A stretch of DNA of 64,000 nucleotides, taken from Magnaporthiopsis rhizophila (Eukaryota > Ascomycota > Sordariomycetes > Magnaporthales > Magnaporthaceae). The stretch lies in the NCBI GenBank assembly GCA_003049465.1, contig PYSS01000011.1, forward strand, positions 124,001 to 188,000. The letters run 5' to 3'. The translations under genes were made by a program, and so were the position numbers. Within the stretch, counting starts at the first letter, position 1. Every line of letters starts with the position of its first letter. Shown in pieces: positions 33,071 through 45,730 of the stretch. Under the pieces are notes generated by a model. That model was given only the letters and a program-made list of their open reading frames with translations. It searched no databases and was not told where the DNA came from.

Positions 33071-34345
33071 TCAGTCAACGCCGCCTGGCGCAAAGGCGAG
33101 GACAATGGCAAGCGACGCGATCATTGCGGCAAACGTGAGCAAGGTGACGAGTATCACGGTGCCCCTGCTGGCGGGAAACTTGCCGACCATGATCCACTTC
33201 TGCCCTCGGACGAAGCGACTGTATCCGAGAAACAAGATGAGGATGCTGATGGACAGGAAGGCGGCGCCGAGCGGCTTGCCTAGCTTGCGGAGCTGCTCTT
33301 GCGACTCGGTCGCCGATCCACCATCGCTGCCGTTGTTGAGTGACGTGCTCAGCCGGAAGAGCTGCGTCACGGCGATGCCGACGGATGCGAACGACACCGA
33401 CGTCCGCAGCCATGCCAGGAACGTCCTTTCTGCAGTAGTCAATGCAGTCAGTAATGCTGTGCTTATAGGGAATGATAGTAGATGGTAGACGCTTTTAGAG
33501 TAGCTGTTCCATCCACGACCAGCTAGCAAGGATTTGTGTGTGGAATCGCAAGGCCGTGCATAATTACCTAGCGCCAGGTGGTCTCGGGCAACGCTGCCCT
33601 TGTTCTCCAACTTCACAGACCCAAACGAAGATAGAGTATTCTTCAGCCACGCAGCCACGCCGCCGCCGCCAGCCTGGCCGGCAGCAGCACCGCGCGTGCC
33701 GCCATCGGTGGTTGTCGAGGGCCGCGAATTTGAGCCCCTTTCGTCGCGGCCCGCGGTGGACCTACGGTATATGGAACCGGCATGACTGCCGCCTCCGCCT
33801 CCGCCTCCTCTGCTGTCTTGCCGGCCGTTGCCGTTGACGCTCATTGCGCTTGCGGCGGCGGCAGTCTGGTAGTTGAGCGGAGCTCTCCTCTCGTCGCGCC
33901 TGCTCCTCGTGCTGCCGGCGGCGCCGTGCTCATCTTCATTACCAGTGCCATCACCGCCGCGACCTAGCAGCGGCTCCATGCGGCCAGTCGCGCCCGGGTC
34001 GTTCAGATGCGGCAGGCTGGGTTCGGAGGCGCGGCTCTGGAGGCGTTCGGCGCGTGCTTGACCTATCTGGACAAGATGGACGGCGTGGGCAGTGTCAGAA
34101 GACTAGGTAGATGTGCTGGCGGGACGGGTGCTGTCGGTTCCGGCGCAGTTCGGCGCGCGGGACGCAGAGGGTTGGGCGCAAGGGAGTCTGACCTCGAGTA
34201 TCTCTTGTAATCTCTCCTGCTTGGACCACGAGATGCGAGGACTGATAACGGACGGGCGGTCGCCCTGTGACCTGCGACGACTCAGCGCGGAGCCTGTGGC
34301 AGGGTTCGGCGGTGGGGGCGAGGACGAGGACGAGGCGACGGACAT
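33071..34345 (-). CDS. DUF202-domain membrane protein
   Basis: Small multi-pass membrane protein of the DUF202 family, related to the membrane domain of vacuolar transporter chaperones. Three exons are proposed: 34345-34193, 34066-33568 and 33429-33071, giving 336 aa. The 3' intron (GTAATT...TGCAG) is certain because splicing rebuilds the family signature VARDHLAL|ERTFLAWLRTSVSFAS. The 5' intron (GTCAGA...GTCCAG) is inferred: it joins SKQERLQEILE to IGQARAERLQSRASEPS in phase and gives a coherent start. If it is wrong, the protein would start at MEPLLGRGG (33979). The N-terminal half is Gly/Ser/Arg-rich disorder. Three transmembrane segments follow at about 224-245, 271-290 and 305-330. Function unknown. 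Confidence 0.85.
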
Positions 34346-35525
34346 GGCATCAGGGGGGCCAGCGGCGTATCCATGCTACTAAATGGAACTCTGTCGGCAT
34401 ACAGCTGCGACGAGCAACGAGCATACGATGGGGACGCAGGCGGCTCTTGGCTGTTCGATGGCGACACGTCGGCTGGCAATTGAGGAATGACCGCTTAGAG
34501 TTAGGCGACCCCTTGGCGCGGCCGAGGTCCTCATGGGCCGCATCCTCCCCCACTGAGACTCGGTCCGAGATTGGTCGGGGGAGGATCGATGACCCCCACA
34601 ACCACTGCATTGAAACCACGACCTGCAGCTCGTGAACATCCGCAGCGGCGATCCGTCGCTATCAATGCTCCGGCCTGCCCGAGCATCGCGGGCTCGGGCG
34701 AATGCTCCGATAGCAGGTAGGATTCCGTAAGGTTCTGCTTTCACATTGGTTGGGTTCATTCAATATTTGGACGGCATCCGCAAATAGGTGGGCTGAGACC
34801 TTCGATGGCGAGTTTCCCGCCATGCTGCCAAAAAATAATGAAAATTCACCAGAGAAACAAAACGAAAGCAAACAAGAAAATAAACAAGAACATAAATAAA
34901 CCTTAGCTTCTTTCGTAGCCAGAATTGACTACCGCCGTCAAAACATCATCACCGCTCTTTCAGTCGCTCACGACCCCATGGGTTGATCCTAGGACAAGAT
35001 GTTGCATTGCCAGAAACACATGTGCTATAGCACATGATACCTTCATGACAGCGTCCCCAAAAATCTGGGGTGCGGAGTGCGGGGTCGAGATCGAACGTGC
35101 TCGTCTGAAATCTCGACATCGACTCAGGAGACCCGATCAGCTTCCTCCTCCTTTCTCAAGCAGCGGCAGCAGCTTTCCATTCATCCGACTTGCGCAGATG
35201 CACGAATCCAATCGGCTTTCTGGGAACCAAGTTGGAGTGTCTCACAGCTGCCAAGCAACCAGTCATGATACCCACCGCCCAGCCCAGCCTTACTCACCTG
35301 ATCCGCCAACCGCCAGTCGCCGCCCGGCCAAGCAGCATTAGAATTACTATCCCTGCCACTTTCTTGGTCTACGCCCTAGTAAATAAATCCATCGGAGCCT
35401 CGCTGCCACGCATTCGTCCCCTTTGCGCAGAAAAAATTATGTTGTGACACCAGCGGAGTTAGCGAGGCACTCCTACCAAGCCTCGTTATACCTCGCCGGA
35501 CACGCCTCAACTACAGGCAGGATAC
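34346..35525. other. Divergent 1.2-kb spacer (shared promoter region)
   Basis: Lies between the DUF202 gene (minus) and the carboxylesterase (plus). No convincing open frame, repeat or RNA gene. AT-rich sequence occurs at about 34830-34920. Confidence 0.5.
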
Positions 35526-37728
35526 ATGGCGTTGGGCGGAATCATCGCGGTGGCCGGCCCTCCTCCCCGGCCACGGCACGGACGCCGGATCCTCATCCTC
35601 GCCCTCATCGCCGGCTCCGTCATCGCTCTGATGGGCTTGATTTTCAGCCAGGTCCTCCAACCAGAGGCGCTCAGCGGCCCGACCGTGGACCTGGGCTACG
35701 CCACCTACGTCGGCAGCCGGCGCGAGAGCGGCGTCAACGTCTTCCAGGGAATGCGCTATGCGCGCCCTCCACTCGGTGACCTGCGCTGGAGGGCCCCCGT
35801 CGAGCCGGAGAAGGAAAGGAACCCCACGAGAGCCAAGGCTGTGAGTTTGCCTGTCGCTCTATTTTTGCACGACGCCCTTGGGAGTTACCCAGTTGGCATG
35901 ATAGAGGTCGGGTCTAAGTCAACATGCTGCATCAAAATAAACACGAGGCCGAGATCAGTTTGGTCCAGTTTGCCTCTCTACTGGAGCATTCTACCCAAAC
36001 AACGACCAGGATGAAGACTGTCTTTACGTCAACGTCTGGGCACCTGCCGATGCTCGGCCGGGCTCCAAGCTTCCAGTGTGGCTATTCATCCAAGGTGGTG
36101 GTATGTCTCCTCCTAGCCCAGCCGTTCCCAGACCTCCCACGGGTAGACGGAACCACTCGGTTTCTACCATGCCGTGCTCCTTTCCGAGGTGCTTACCAGC
36201 GGTCACTCCTTTCAGGCTACACCGCCAACTCGAATGCAAACTACAATGGCGAGGAGGTAGTCCGGCGGAGCAACATGAGCATCGTGTTTGTGAACTTCAA
36301 CTATAGGGTCGGGCTCTTTGGCTTTCTGGCAAGCGAGAAGGTCAAGAAAGACGGCGACTTGAATGTCGGCCTCCTCGATCAGCGTTTCGTCATGAAGTGG
36401 ATTCAAAAGCACATATCCAAGGCAAGTTTTCTCGAGGGTGGTTAGCCGCATTGCGGTTCAGGACTCGGCCGCTCCTCTATTCCCGTTCTGACAACTGCTC
36501 TCTCGAACGCCGCAGTTCGGAGGAGACCCGGACCACGTCGTCATCTCGGGTGTGTCCGCTGGCGCCGGCTCAGTAGCGATACAGCTGGCGGCCTACGGCG
36601 GGCGAGATGACGGTCTCTTTGTCGGTGGTATTATAGAGTCGCTGTTCTTCCCGGCCCAACCCTACCTCTCAGATCTCGAGTGGCAGTTTGACGGGCTCAC
36701 GAGCCGTGTTGGTTGCCACACGGCCGAGGACGCAAACCGTGTGGCCTGTCTCCGGGGGAAAAGCACCCGCGAGCTCCAGCTGGCCAACGTTGGCTCGCCA
36801 TTTCCTGGCCAGCCGCAGTCGCCGCTTCCCCTTTTCTACTGGACGCCTTGCGTCGATGGCGACCTGATAAGGCACCTCCCCTACACCATGTTTGAACGAA
36901 GAGAGGTTATCCGGGTCCCCTTGATTATCGGCACTGACACCGACGGTATGCCATGCCGTCTCTGGGCACCGTTCCGTGTGATCGAATGCTAATGCATGCT
37001 GCAACATAGAGGGTTCTTACTTTGGCGCAAACGCCGCGTCGCAACAAGAGATGCGCAGCTTTCTGCGCGCCAACTTCCCGCGCCTACGCGATGTCGATCT
37101 CGACAACATCCAGGACCAATACCCGCTCATGGACGCATTGCCCAACCACAACCCATGGTTCCCGTCCACATCCCGGGCCTACGGCGAAGGTGTCTTTACC
37201 TGCCCTACCGTCAACGTGCTCGACAACCTGGCTTCGACGTTTCCGTCGTCCAGCTGGCTCATGAAAGTGGCGGGCAACCAGCCTCTGGGGCCGGCCGTTG
37301 ATATCGGTCCATGGGCGTACCGCTACAACGTCTTGGATGACGAAAACGTCCAGGCGGGCCTCGGAGTCCCGCACACGTTCGAGATCCCCGCCGTTTTCGG
37401 CCCGGACAGCGTGTGGGGGGCCCCAAAGAGCTACCGCACGTACAACAGCGGCATCGTCCCCATCGTCATGGACTACTGGATCTCCTTCGTCAAGACCCTG
37501 TCGCCCAACGCGCTGAAGAACCCGGCCGCGCCCGTGTGGCACTCGTGGGCGTCTGGAGGGTGGCGCAACAGCAGCCGTGGCGCGAACGGCGGCGCCGCCA
37601 GCTCGCTCTCTCGCTCCCGACTGCTGATCGAGACGAGCAACACGCGCATGGAGGATACGCCTGCAGACGAGGTTCGTCGCTGTGAGTTTTGGAGGTCTTT
37701 GGAGCCGTTTACGCAGCAGAGGATGTGA
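35526..37728 (+). CDS. Type-B carboxylesterase with N-terminal membrane anchor
   Basis: Alpha/beta-hydrolase of the carboxylesterase/cholinesterase/lipase family. Five exons (35526-35840, 35959-36100, 36216-36421, 36516-36945, 37010-37728) join in phase to 603 aa. A hydrophobic segment at about 21-43 follows basic residues, suggesting a type II signal anchor and a lumenal or extracellular catalytic domain; an uncleaved signal peptide is the alternative. Family landmarks: VFQGMRYARPPLGDLRWRAP, EDCLYVNVWAP, an oxyanion-hole GGG, the elbow SGVSAGAG with Ser235, TDEGSYFG with Glu365, and GVPHTFEIPAVFG with His486. The C-terminus RCEFWRSL is also typical. The Glu codon is split by the last intron. 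The third intron uses a GC donor (AAG|GCAAGT). Substrate cannot be told from sequence. Confidence 0.9.
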
Positions 37729-40700
37729 ATTGAGTGACATGCGGGATCATGTGGGTGTCGGTTCCAGGTATCTACCTATTTACCTGCGTGTGCATATGGT
37801 TGTGATATGAGGAGGATTTTATGCTATCATCTAGATTTACATTGATATAGATATATCTCGAAAGGCTCTCCGAACACATCCCAAGCACACTGATGACTCA
37901 AGACACTTTGACCAGCCGGTGAGTGTATTTCTATCAATGGTCACAGCCTGCGATATACTGAAGCACTCCTCTTCAACAGCCACCATATCTGTCTTTACAA
38001 TTCAACTCCGCCTCTCTTCCTCCCTTGTAATCCGATCACAGATTCACATGCACGGGACTTGATTTTCTTGCAACATTCACGCTAACATGCATGCACAGCT
38101 TCTCTCATCACGCCTACAGGCAACAGCAATATGTGATATCCTTACAGCCCGGCCTGATGTGACCAAGCTATGGCTGCCTCACCGCCCTTCCTCGCCCAGC
38201 CCAGTAGGGATCACATGCAGGGGCGGCGAACAATTGCACATCTGCCTGCACTGCCTGCCTCGATCCCGATTCCGGGGAGCCCATTTAGGTGCCAGTTTGA
38301 GCAACACACGCTCTCGCCGATATCCAATGACATCAAAGTCGGGCTGGCTGGGGGGCCTCCAAAACAGGCAGGCCGCGTTGCCTGCCTGCTGGCTACCACT
38401 ATTTTTTTTTGGTGTCATGTCACGAACGGCGGTGCTGCTGCAGCCAAAGGCCCACCAGCATGAAGCTCTTGATTGGGATCCTCGCAAAGCCCCGATGGGC
38501 TGCGCGCATATCCAGCACCGCCCCCATGCGCGCGCGGTCGGTCTGCGGACTCCACTCTCGGCGGTTTTTTTTTTTTTTTTTTTTTTTTTGTCCTGCGTGA
38601 AGCGTGAATCCCGGTCAGGCAGGCACGCAAGGCATCCTGTTGATCGATCGGGGACCCCGTACGGGACCTGATGGCGCCAACAGGCATTTTGACTCGACTG
38701 GCATCCCCCAAGATCTGGGCGAGCCAGTGAGGGGGCTCGGCCAAGCTGCATTCTTCACTCTTTCGGTGATTTTTCCAAGGACATGCCCGAGGGCTATGCG
38801 ACAGCAAAACAAACTTTCAAGGGCCACAACAAACAAGGGCGGGCGGGCAGGTAGGCAGTTAGACCGAACCAAACCCATGAAGCATCAAAATGACATGGAA
38901 CGGAAGAACGAGTATCCATTGGGTACCTACCTATGTAATGTAAGACATCGTAGGGCAGGACAGGGCAGGGCAAGCCGGCTGCCCACCAGATGATGAGAAG
39001 CCCGGCAGGCCCTATGCGCGCCTTGAAACCGCAAGATCGAACGTGGAAGGTTCGATGGCGCAACGGAGAAGACGACTGGATCGGGCAATAAAACCCCCCC
39101 GTCGGCCAGCGAGGAAGAAAGAATTACAGGATGCAGATTTGTTTGGACGTTCATGCGAACTGTCCTGCCACGGATGCCGCCCCGCATGATTGTCGAGGGA
39201 TGATCATGGATGGGCTTTGTTGGCCGGATCCAGCGTGTCCAACCCGCCTGGTCTGGTCTGGTCCCCCATGACGGCATCCATACAAGCAGGCAGTGTTCTG
39301 TAATGGGCCGCGGTGCTTTGTTTGTTTTGTTATCGGTGCGCGGGCTAGCTTACACACCGGCTGAACGTTGTTGCTGGTGCTGTTGTGGGCAAAAGCATCA
39401 TTTAAAGCAGAACATGCAGGGACAGCCCTGATTCTCGCCACCGCGGCTCCTCGTCACCAGAACTCTAGCGAGATCCTCTCTCTTTCTCTCACTTTTCTCT
39501 GACCGAAACAAGTCTCGAGCGAGGAGTGGGCGGGCGCATCGGCCACAATGCCCGCTTGAGGAAAAAAAAAAAAAAAAAAATACGACATGTTCGAGGCGAC
39601 TGCGGCTTGTTGTCTAGGTTCGCCTTCTGCCCTGAGCACGACCGGGTTTCCGTCGACGTGCCTGGACAAAAAAACACGAACACTGGGAAACCCGGGCCGC
39701 ATGGAAACGCATGACATGACCACATCACGAGAGTAAGCAAAAGGTCACTGTCTTTACCAAGGTACGGTGTGTTTTTGGCTTTCGGAAGCCCAGTTCCCCA
39801 AGTCCAGTCGGTCTGGAATGGAATGGAAAGAGGCGGTCCACGGCTCGCTCGCTCATGCGACCGACGCGCCATGCATTGCGCGCATATTTTCTCCATATTT
39901 TCGGTCATCACGAATCGGGGCGACGCAGGCGAAGCCGGGAGAGTTCGAAAAGCGGATGCGTCGCGCACCCGTTCGTTTCGTTGGTCATGACCGGCATCCC
40001 CGCCTCGGCACGTGGTCCACAAGGCGGTGGGAGAGAAATGTATGTGTGTATGTGTGTGTATGCGCATGGAGACAACGTATACTTGCATCGCAGGAAGAAT
40101 GGGGTAAGGGAAGATGACGGTCAGGAACAACCCTGCGTGCGTGTCTCCTCATTCCAGCACGGCATGATCTGCGCGATATACGACGACGACAGGCAGGAAC
40201 TCAACCGGGCGGGCCGATCTGCAAAAGGTTCGTCCTACATGGCTGTGCGCTATCGTCCAGTGCATCCCTCGCCCCCATTCTTGGGCGTGGTTGTTGGTGC
40301 TGGGTCCAAACGCAAAGGAACGCAGATCTGCGGCGTAAGTCACACGAATGCCATCCTTCCTTGCTGCCTCGGCTCTCTCCCTCTTCCAGTCGAATCAACA
40401 TCCCTCGAAAGCAGTCTGACCTCTATCATCATGTAATCACCTCGGCGTCCAGCCGGCCAGTAATCCGCCCAATCAAAAGACCAGACGAGGGACTAGAGGA
40501 CGTTGGAAGCCTACCGAGGTAATCCAATTGCATGCAGAAAAACAAGGATACACATCTCATGTCCCGCCTTTGTTATGGGGGCCATTGGTTGTCGAACAAC
40601 AAAAACCTTGCTGCCAGTCAAAGTAGGGTTTTGTGCCTCGGGAATGGATGTCAGTCATCAACGTTGCAAATCGAAGCCTGACAGCTGACCGATGGTACCG

Positions 40701-42425
40701 AGGGGTCCCAAATGGTCGCCGAACCCTCCATTTTCCCCCCGCGCGAATGGCGTCTCGTACACGGAGATTTGGATTGCCATATGGATGGAACCCTTTACCG
40801 AAGCCTAATGGGCTCTTCCGCCATTCGTGTTGCTTAGTGGAGCGCCCCCCCCTTGTCCAACGCAAATTTGCCAGCGTTCCCAGAGAGGTACAGTAGCATT
40901 TGGCCTGGAATAGACTTTCCTGGGCTTACTGGCTGTGCGGTCTGGCTGGTTGTCGTCGGTATCCGTCTGCCGGTGGACGCGGGGGAGACTTTACTTGACT
41001 CGCCGGCCCGCCCAGTCAGTCCATTTTGGCAGGACAGCGCAGCCCGCCAAGGCGAGGCTCCACGAAGGCTGGCGACACCTTGTGTGTTGTGCGCAGACGG
41101 TGTGTGCGACAGGTTCGTCAAGACCCGCCCGCCGTTGCGGCCGCGGATGATCAGATGACACCGCCGGAGTGAAAGAGTATATAGGACAAAGAGTTATACT
41201 TTGGCTATCGTCCGTCGGCAGAAACTCGGTAACTGGCTAGGTATGACGGATGTCGTGATGCGCATCCGCGGTGGACGATATCCAGGTACCTTGCTCAGTG
41301 TCTCCTCGACCGACTTGGGAAGGTGGTTCACGTGCCTGTCATGTCATACGAACCAGGCATCCCCACGAGATGATGACGAAGCCTACTTGAAGCATGTTCC
41401 ATGCTTTGGTAATAATGGGAAGATTGTCATCCAACCGATAGACAAACCCGTTATGCGTTTTGTTTCGGAGAATATCAACCCTTCTGGGTAATGTGTAGGT
41501 ATAATATTAGCAACAAAAAAAAAAAACAATGCAATCAACCCTGGGGAGTTCGGCTCGAGATGATGAGACCGGCCGTGTGAACCAAGCCGTCATGATGATC
41601 GCCATACGAAGCACGGCAAGCAGCCCCATCCAAAGACCCATAGGTGATCAAAACAATCACCCTCCCCCGTCGTACCGCCTGGCTGAAACGTTCTGGAAGC
41701 AATATGCACGGTTTTTAATGTGGGAATTTTCAACGGGCCAGGCAAAAGTGGTCAACGTTTTTTGGGAGCCAATCGGACGGGAAGAAAGGCAGGCGTGGAG
41801 CCCTTGAAAAACCTTTGGAATAGTTCACTTCCCGCGAAATCCGCCCCACGTTGCGTCCGAACATTGACAGGATTCCATGACAGAAAAACGTTTACCTGGT
41901 CTGGTACCCGATGACAGAAAGAAAGCAATGCCGGGATGTGCCGGAGAAAGGGAAAAAAAAAAAAAAAGGCAGAATCAACTGCGTCCACTTTTGCAACCAG
42001 ACTATGGAATATTAGCCCAGGATCGCTTCGAGTAGGAATCAAACTGCAGCATCTTTTCCCATGCCACGGCGAGCGGGCCGGGGCAAATTACACTCCCGGC
42101 GCTCCAAATATGCGACGTCCAGAAAGGCCCGCCAAAATTTTTATTTTCTTTCTTTCCTTGGTCTGAACCAAACCTGGAAAAGCGGCGAACCCGGGGACTT
42201 GGGGCAGTAGGGGGCCCTGGCCATACTAGAAAACCGACCCTTGTCTTGTCCGCCCGGCCGGCCAACCAGCCAGCCGTCCGTCTCCAGTCCCAGTCTCGTT
42301 CTGGCAGCCCACACACTGTCAGCCGCGGCCCGCCCACCGGTGAAGGAAAACGGGATCCGTACTGTGTTGTATGTATGTATGCATCAGGAAAAAGCAAAGG
42401 CATCTTACTTTTGTTTTTTTTTTTG

Positions 42426-42461
<36 letters not shown>
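42426..42461. repeat. T12-A24 self-complementary tract
   Basis: A T-run at 42426-42437 switches directly to an A-run at 42438-42461, so it is a perfect T/A fold-back; shorter T-runs precede it from about 42413. Confidence 0.8.
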
Positions 42462-42711
42462 GCCGCTCTTTTGTTTACTTTTCTACAGTCACATTTGTTC
42501 GTCAACCGAGCTGTGGGGGCCCTGCATATCTCCCACCGACTGTATCTGGGTAGTATGTGCATGTCACGGTATGCTATGTTGCTGTAGACGCGGTGAAGGC
42601 GGCATAAAGACAAGAAAACATGCAAGATCCACATCCGAGGTGACACACGCGCGCGCAACGCGCCTGTTCTCGTTTCCGGTGTTTGTATCCCGAAATGTCT
42701 TGGCGTGCCCC

Positions 42712-42719
<8 letters not shown>

Positions 42720-42751
<32 letters not shown>

Positions 42752-42770
42752 CCNNNNNNNNNNNNNNNNN

Positions 42771-42801
<31 letters not shown>
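42720..42801. other. Assembly gap (17 N) inside T-runs
   Basis: T-run of about 32, then CC, Ns at 42754-42770, then a T-run to 42801. The true distance and content are unknown. Confidence 0.95.
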
Positions 42802-42803
<2 letters not shown>

Positions 42804-45681
42804 CTCCCGCTTGTCGGAGGCGAGCCGGCCGGAGAGCCGTCCGTGAGACGAGAAGAGCAGCAAGCGTGCGTCACTGGGCCTAGCGGTCAGAAGAGGCTGG
42901 GGCTGGCAACTTGGCGAGGGCGGAAGCGACTGGGGGACCCTGTGCTGGACCCAGACCAAGCTAGCCAGGGCCCATGGTGGCGATTTTCAACCGGCGGCAT
43001 TCACTTTGCTGTTCGGTCCGGTGGGAAGGGTTTGCTTTAATTCCCATGGGCTCATCATCCGCCGTAACAGGCAAGGCGAGTACCGTACCTAGTCGGGGAG
43101 TGAGGTGGGTGAATAGCCAATACCATGTAGAGGGTAACAGCACACGCCCCTCCCTCCAGGCCGCGACCGCCTCGCACGCGGCCTTGGGAAGAGGCGGCGA
43201 CCAGGATACTGACTCTCGAGGGTTGTTGTCCCGGAAGAGTCCTTGGCTTGTCAAAGGAAGGAAAACCCGCATGCTCAAATGGGTCCACCAGCATTCCTCG
43301 AGTTATCCCAGGGTTTGGTGCCCATCTTTTCATACGGTCGGGGGTGGTGGGAAATGGCAGCTGTCAAGCGTGTCCGTTTGCCACCGACGCCAAGGCCTTT
43401 GAAGTTGCCAACAGCCCTCGGGGGACAGGGTGAGGGTAGCTCGGCAAAGAGAGGGAAAAAGAAAACAGGCAAGCGACGCGGCTGTGTGCCTGGCTGGTTG
43501 GTTGTCTGGAAAATTATTCGTTTCTTTTTAGCCTGTGATGTGTGCCAACCTTTCGCATGTGGCTTGTTTCGTACCTGCAGGAAGCTCACAGAAGGCGCTT
43601 CCTGCAAGGCACGAGAAATTGGGCACATCACTTTCAAATCCCGGAGATCATCCGGCCGGAGGGCGACGGTGTAATGTACACAGGTACCCAGGGTAGGTAC
43701 AGAGTGGTGCACTCAGCGTCCAAAGTGGCTGCCGACTTCTCGCTTTCCTCTGTTTGGGCTGGCTGGGCGTGTGCCATCTAGGATCCGCACCACAAAGCCC
43801 CGTCTTCCGTTATCCCCGACCAGTTACATCGGCAGGTCGGTGGAGAAAAGCAACGGTTGGAGGGAAATGGAAGCTATCAGGGTATCATGGGTGGGCCCCT
43901 GCCCCTGGCTCCCTCGATTGAGATCCATCCTCCCACCGCCTCGGATTTGCTTCCGCGCGCGCTACACATCATTTTTTTTTTTCTGCCGCCATTTCCATCC
44001 TCGTGTGCCGTTTTGGGCGCTGGACAGACCGACGTCGCAGCCAGCCATCTTCCACCCCACTATTCCATGCACTAGGGCAAACCCACCTGCATTTGCGGAG
44101 GGGAAGAATATGCACATCCGGCGTGTTTGTATGCCCAAGAAGGTAGGTCCTGAAAGGAGGCACGTCGAGAACCCGGATCAGAAGGCGGTGTGTGCTAATA
44201 TGCCACAATGGGCCATCGGATGGTCTAATGCATATGCGGACTGCTGTCTGCTGTCTGTCTCTGGAGAACTGGACCGCCATTATGCACTCGCGGTGGAACT
44301 CTTTTGTTTTCGGCGGCGGCGGCTGAAACGTTGTGGAAAGGCGGAGAGGACTTTGGGAGGCAATATGCAGCCAGCCACGACGGGGAACTGACAGAGTCTC
44401 GTGTCGACAGAGCTGCAACTTGTCACAAGCAGGGATCCCAACCTGTTGACTCGGGGTCTACATAGATCTAGATCCCACACCTTGACGTGCAGCTAAAATC
44501 AGATCATGAAGCTTGTGTGGTGAGCAGGCGGTGTCTATCCGGGTGTGTACCTACAGTACAAAATGAGGCACCTCCAGGTCCATGATGCTGCCCAAGGGAT
44601 ATCTTCGGGCCAATGCACACCGTCTCCTGCCGCGTGAGGAGGACAGACAGGGGCGTGCGCCGGCACAGTGCATCCGCCGCACGATTCTCAGCTTTCAAGC
44701 AAGATACAGCAAGTAGCCCGTAGATTATAGACTTGCCAGGGCCGCGTGGTTGGGTGTGGAGTTATAGTGGTGGTTTAAGTGCCTAGTTTGTATCCAAAGT
44801 CCGGGCACTCACCAGCCATCTTGCCCCGGCACCCAGGGACTATTGGCCTCTATGGCAATCAACTTAGGTGGCCGGCTTTATTCCCCGTCGCTAGTCGACT
44901 CGACCGAGCGTCTGAGCTAGCCGATCGGCGTAAAGTGTCTGCGTGAGCACAGATTGGGTGCTCTGTCTGTGCGATCCTCGCCATGTCAAAAAATTTGATC
45001 GAAATTGTCATACCAGCCTGGTCTGTGAGGTAAAAAGCGTCGAGTGTTGCGACATGTTGAGATGACGGCTGGCAGAAAGAGCACGGTGTTATCCGCTCCC
45101 CGCATTTCTTCGGTTGTCACTCTATGTGCATACGGCAAGAGACAAACTTGTCAACGAATCCTCCGTCGCCTCATATCTTTTTTTCCCCCCTCGACCAATG
45201 CTTCGTCTATTTTTCCTTTTCGATGTTTATTTCTCGTGTTCTTCACTTTTCCAATTATCCGATAAATCATTTTTATCGCCTAGCGTTCATCCGAAAATTC
45301 AAGAGAAAAGCAAAGGTAATAAAGAGGCTGACGAACCTACTCTCCATTGTCCAATGTCCGTCCACCGCCCATCCCGCCTGACGGTGTATCGGACCCGCAT
45401 TCTTGGGATGACACGGCCCATCAGTGTTGCTTTTTTTCTGCTAGGGTTTACGTGTGCCGGCCGCGAGTGCCCGAGCGCCAGAGGGACTGGGCAGGTAGCC
45501 CAGCTTCGGCACGAGGTCGAACCTCGTCTTTTGGGCGGGAGGTTGTGCGTTGACCATTCGAGCGATCGAGGGTTCCTCTTCGCCATCCATTTTCTGCACG
45601 GTGGGTGGTGATGGTCTGTGCCGCTCGAGGGCGTGGAGGGTTGCATTTGTGCACACTGCATGACCTTGATTTATCCAGGTT

Positions 45682-45684
<3 letters not shown>

Positions 45685-45722
<38 letters not shown>
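45685..45722. repeat. GT dinucleotide microsatellite, 19 units
   Basis: Uninterrupted GT repeat, followed by a few GTAT/GTGC variants to about 45737. Likely polymorphic in length. Confidence 0.95.

Positions 45723-45730
<8 letters not shown>

Noticed and set aside
35526..37728. Carboxylesterase as a pseudogene
   Set aside because: The broken frames are fully explained by four introns that keep phase and restore all catalytic residues.
39040..39110. Possible tRNA (GGTTCGATGGC)
   Set aside because: A B-box-like word only; no A box at the right spacing and no foldable acceptor stem by eye.
42241..42846. 201-codon plus-strand frame across the N gap
   Set aside because: Made of poly-Phe and Lys from homopolymers and undefined bases.
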